Translations under genes and position numbers: made by a program
The notes under the pieces: generated by a model
Database searches by the model: none
What the model was told of the DNA's origin: nothing
What the model saw: the letters and a program-made list of their open reading frames with translations, nothing else
NCBI RefSeq assembly: GCF_024124545.1
Contig: NZ_JAMXSF010000003.1
Location: 341,614 to 405,613, forward strand
DNA length: 64,000 nucleotides
DNA from: Pseudoalteromonas sp. XMcav2-N
GTDB taxonomy: Bacteria; Pseudomonadota; Gammaproteobacteria; Enterobacterales; Alteromonadaceae
Direction of reading: 5' to 3'
Shown: positions 62,951-64,000 of the stretch, in pieces
Numbering within the stretch: position 1 is the stretch's first letter
Layout of the letters: each line of letters begins with the position of its first letter

Positions 62951-63294
62951 ACTACACGTAAAGTGTGGCTTTCCTGCAGCGACTCCAGGTTTTCCCAGCT
63001 CTACCACACCTCCAACAACTCCGTTGTCATCCCGCACGCGATGCGGGATCTGTTTAAACCTTTCTCTCGGTTTTGTTCCGGCGTATTTGTCATACGTACG
63101 GTGCGGCCTTCCAGCAGCGACCCCTGGTTTACCCTGCTTTACCACGCCTCCAACAACAACTCCGTTGTCATCCCGCACGCGATGCGGGAGCTGTTTAAAC
63201 CTGTTTTTCAGTGCTGAGTAGGTTTGCTCCTGTGATTTGTCATACGTACGGCGTGGTCTGTTGGAAGATCCCGCATCAAGTGCGGGGTGAATTG

Positions 63295-63510
63295 CGACCG
63301 AAGCAACGCTTCGCAGCTCTTTGAGATGAGCGCAAGGAACCCACATGGATGTGGGGAAGTAGAATAATGCAGGAGCAATTATCGAGATGCGCGATGGGAC
63401 CAAGCTTCATGGACGAATAGACAACGCCATTCTGTCTACAGCTTCATCGACGCCTTTTTAAATTCCACATAGCAAAAAACCCGCTGCATTGCTGCAACGG
63501 GTTTCTTTTA
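63295..63510 (-). repeat. Tandem copy A of the rRNA-operon tail
   Basis: Starts GACCGAAGCAACGCTTCGCAG and matches copy B (63553-63715), but carries an extra segment of about 49 bases containing the palindrome CCCACAT/ATGTGGG. It ends with an rRNA-type terminator. The 258-base offset between copies points to duplication of the operon 3' region. Confidence 0.8.
63474..63504 (-). terminator. rRNA-operon-type terminator, distal copy
   Basis: AAACCCG/CGGGTTT hairpin extended by TGCA/TGCA with one mismatch. T-run on the minus strand. Second stop for rRNA transcription. Confidence 0.8.
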
Positions 63511-63517
63511 TTAGGAG

Positions 63518-63543
63518 CTTGGCAATGTCCTACTTTCACATGG
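63518..63543 (-). pseudogene. 5S rRNA 3'-end remnant
   Basis: 26 bases (CTTGGCAATGTCCTACTTTC and following) match the 3' end of the intact 5S gene with two differences. It has the same position relative to repeat copy A as the real 5S has to copy B. It is the remains of a second 5S gene. Confidence 0.75.
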
Positions 63544-63552
63544 ACGAAATGA

Positions 63553-63715
63553 GACCGAAGCAACGCTTCGCAGCTCATTGAGATGAGCGCAAGGATGCGC
63601 GATGGGACCAAGCTTCATGGACGAATAGACAACGCCATTCTGTCTACAGCTTCATCGACGCCTTTTTAAATTCCACATAGCAAAAAACCCGCTGCATTTC
63701 TGAAACGGGTTTCTC
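63553..63715 (-). repeat. Tandem copy B of the rRNA-operon tail
   Basis: Directly downstream of the intact 5S gene on the minus strand; shares GACCGAAGCAACGC and the block TGCGCGATGGGACCAAGC with copy A, without copy A's 49-base insertion. Confidence 0.8.
63682..63712 (-). terminator. rRNA-operon terminator, proximal copy
   Basis: AAACCCG/CGGGTTT stem with AAAAAA on the plus-strand side, so T-run on the minus strand, 13 bases after the 5S gene. The inner stem is weaker than in the distal copy. Confidence 0.8.
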
Positions 63716-63723
63716 TTATAAGG

Positions 63724-63839
63724 CCCTGGCGATGTCCTACTTTCACATGGGAAACCCCACACTATCATCGGCGCTATTTCGTTTCACTACTGAGTTCGGC
63801 ATGGGGTCAGGTGGTTCCAAAATGCTATGTTCACCAGGA
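63724..63839 (-). rRNA. rrf: 5S ribosomal RNA
   Basis: Minus-strand sequence begins CCTGGTGAACATAGCATTTT, contains ACCTGACCCCATGCCGAACT and ends CATCGCCAGG, giving the closing helix CCTGG/CCAGG. About 116 bases; ends are approximate by one or two bases. It follows 23S by about 115 bases. Confidence 0.95.
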
Positions 63840-63953
63840 AATTCTGTATGCAAGACGTCATTCAACATCTCACTAAAATCTGGAAAAGCGTATTAAATTC
63901 TTTCGTCTACTTTAATTCTTAACTTCTAACAAACAAAACCACTTTGGCGTTGT

Positions 63954-64000
63954 ATGGTTAAGCCTCACGGGTAATTAGTACGAGTTAGCTCAATGGCTCA
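63954..64000 (-). rRNA. rrl: 23S ribosomal RNA, 3' end only
   Basis: Minus-strand GAGCTAACTCGTACTAATTA followed by CCCGTGAGGCTTAACCAT corresponds to the very end of bacterial 23S rRNA. The rest lies beyond the window. The exact end is set by analogy with the E. coli GGCTTAACC end. Confidence 0.93.

Larger units (their letters stand above)
62112..63290. repeat. Mosaic of intergenic repeats beside the rRNA operon
   Basis: About 1.2 kb built from repeated blocks and lacking credible genes. At least eight palindromes of the ATCCCGCA-5-TGCGGGAT kind occur near 62225, 62370, 62577, 62675, 62828, 63029, 63170 and 63268, in two loop variants (CGCGA and TCAAG). Between them, blocks such as GTTTAAACCTGTTTTTC, GTCATACGTACGG and CAGCGACTCCAGGTTTACCC recur several times. 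Frames open across it are repeat translations, not genes. The palindromes resemble REP/BIME-type elements. Confidence 0.8.

Noticed and set aside
62112..63290. Possible CRISPR array
   Set aside because: Repeats vary in length and spacing, repeat units include palindromes of two kinds, and no cas gene is present.
62030..63403. Several open frames across the repeat mosaic on both strands
   Set aside because: Their peptides repeat the same short blocks (IPHRVRDD, EQTYS), start without ribosome-binding sites and follow the repeat units; I treat them as translations of repeats.

Overview
The window looks like chromosomal DNA from a marine gammaproteobacterium of the Pseudoalteromonas type. This is inferred from gene content and protein style, not from a search: msrC-x-proQ-prc, yccA-tusDCBE, ccoG, an NhaR-linked Mrp antiporter, a TonB receptor, a GH18 chitinase, DUF1501/DUF1800 proteins, and an rRNA operon ending at the right edge. 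Most genes are on the minus strand.

Layout. 1-6692: minus-strand cluster DUF1302 barrel, DUF1329, YCF48 propeller, RND/MMPL exporter (cut by the window edge), probably envelope lipid or hydrophobe transport. 6929-15679: DUF2835, pepN, nhaC, and an msrC-unknown-proQ-prc operon. 15753-25695: one tightly overlapped operon with a P-type cation ATPase first, followed by mrpE, F, G, a DUF4040 subunit, B, C, D and a 1069-residue protein with two fused antiporter modules. nhaR lies just upstream, and a near-identical 21-bp element sits before both nhaR and the operon. 26915-27220: an HPF-like ribosome factor.

27281-34721: a degenerate genomic island of about 7.4 kb in a tRNA-Ser(UGA) gene, bounded by 26-bp direct repeats of the tRNA 3' end. 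It has a broken integrase next to the tRNA. Its cargo is a hydrolase-SDR-SRPBCC-AraC operon and an SDR/AraC pair, each with repeat elements in the promoter region that resemble regulator sites. The old tRNA terminator remains at the far end, and the island supplies a new one.

34696-41055: two tandem tRNA-Ser(UGA) genes, yccA, the tusDCBE tRNA-thiolation relay, prpE and a lipoprotein of unknown function. 41371-50464 (minus): hybrid histidine kinase behind a TonB receptor, then an unrecognised three-enzyme set (alpha/beta hydrolase, acetoacetate-decarboxylase-like protein, phytoene-desaturase-like flavoprotein). 50756-61902: periplasmic binding protein, ccoG, PAS/sigma-54 activator, DUF1501-DUF1800 pair, GlxA-type AraC regulator, MAPEG protein, YdjM-like membrane protein and a chitinase. 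61903-64000: a mosaic of intergenic repeats, a duplicated rRNA-operon tail with a 5S remnant, an intact 5S rRNA and the 3' end of 23S rRNA.

The observations most worth following are the tRNA-Ser island with its terminator exchange and regulator-like promoter repeats, the shared NhaR-type element, the ATPase-Mrp operon with three antiporter modules (one lacking the usual TM5 glutamate), the flavoprotein/decarboxylase-like cluster, and the repeat mosaic beside the rRNA operon.
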